From Dunaliella salina (taxonomy: Eukaryota > Chlorophyta > Chlorophyceae > Chlamydomonadales > Dunaliellaceae), in NCBI GenBank assembly GCA_002284615.2, contig MU069778.1:99383-116428 (forward strand): 17,046 nucleotides of DNA. The letters run 5' to 3'. The number at the start of each line of letters is the position of its first letter. Within the stretch, counting starts at the first letter, position 1. This document shows, in pieces, positions 17,032 through 17,046 of this stretch. The notes beneath the pieces are model-generated. The model searched no databases. It was given only the letters and a program-made list of their open reading frames with translations, and had not been told where the DNA came from. Both the position numbers and the translations under genes were made by a program.

Positions 17032-17046
17032 CTTTTCTTTTCTTTT
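16892..17046 (+). repeat. (TTTTC)n tail of copy G
   Basis: Repeats of TTTTC with ACC and CTC interruptions run from the end of GCCTTTGTAG to the window edge, at least 155 bases. This is far longer than the 20-40 base tails of the other copies, so the tail has expanded as a microsatellite. Confidence 0.95.

Larger units (their letters stand above)
13540..17046 (+). mobile_element. Copy G: longest plus-strand copy, subfamily 2, split by copy N
   Basis: The order is the conserved block (13620-13740), methyltransferase-like domain (13915-14400), RNase H (14600-14990), linker (15120-15285), inserted copy N (15288-15722), zinc knuckle (15780-15872), nuclease-like RPH motif (about 16107-16120), C-terminal tail (about 16560-16789) ending NPPDPH plus TAG, and subfamily-2 3' untranslated region (16790-16890). 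A TTTTC tail runs past the right edge. The 5' start is uncertain and no PHD finger was found upstream. Confidence 0.85.

Overview
This window looks like nuclear DNA of a eukaryote with spliced genes and a heavy retroelement load. A green-lineage organism, most likely a green alga, is my best guess. The reasons are a spliced FAE1-type 3-ketoacyl-CoA synthase (KCS) gene end, and retroelement proteins that resemble, from memory only, multidomain retroelement ORFs of prasinophyte and other algal genomes. The species call is an unverified inference. I see no bacterial operons, tRNA, rRNA or CRISPR.

Positions 1-1709 hold the 3' end of the KCS gene on the + strand, as three exons (375-458, 1204-1288, 1516-1709). 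The first intron carries a 12-unit minisatellite. The second carries a decayed retroelement 3' end and a (CA)n tract that runs straight into the splice acceptor. From 1746 to about 2150 there is a degenerate minisatellite, and 2151-3469 is mostly featureless apart from a 66-bp tandem duplication.

From about 3470 to the end the window is largely a graveyard of one non-LTR-like retroelement superfamily. I count at least a dozen copies in three subfamilies, distinguished by their 3' ends. Subfamily 1 has copies A, B, C, E, F and N. Subfamily 2 has D, K and G. Subfamily 3 has H, I and J, with a doubtful L. All end in a short 3' stem-loop or equivalent region followed by a pyrimidine-rich TTTTC-type tail. 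Most are 5'-truncated. Copy C has a perfect 12-bp target-site duplication. Two nested insertions are visible: B inside H, and N inside G.

The two longest copies, F (minus, about 12320 to 8613) and G (plus, about 13540 to beyond 17046), are frameshifted but still show the same domain order. A PHD-like finger (seen in F only) is followed by an unknown conserved block, a Dam-like adenine-methyltransferase-like domain, RNase H, a CCHC zinc knuckle, a PD-(D/E)xK nuclease-like region, and a conserved C-terminal tail ending NPPDPH. Neither copy has a reverse transcriptase between these domains. This RT-less architecture, shared by two subfamilies, is the most interesting content. Copy F also holds a perfect 40-nt inverted repeat that looks like a template-switch event.

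Stretches 5946-6150, 6795-7720 and about 12330-13350 look unlike the elements. They may be host intron or intergenic sequence, with two weak candidate exons.
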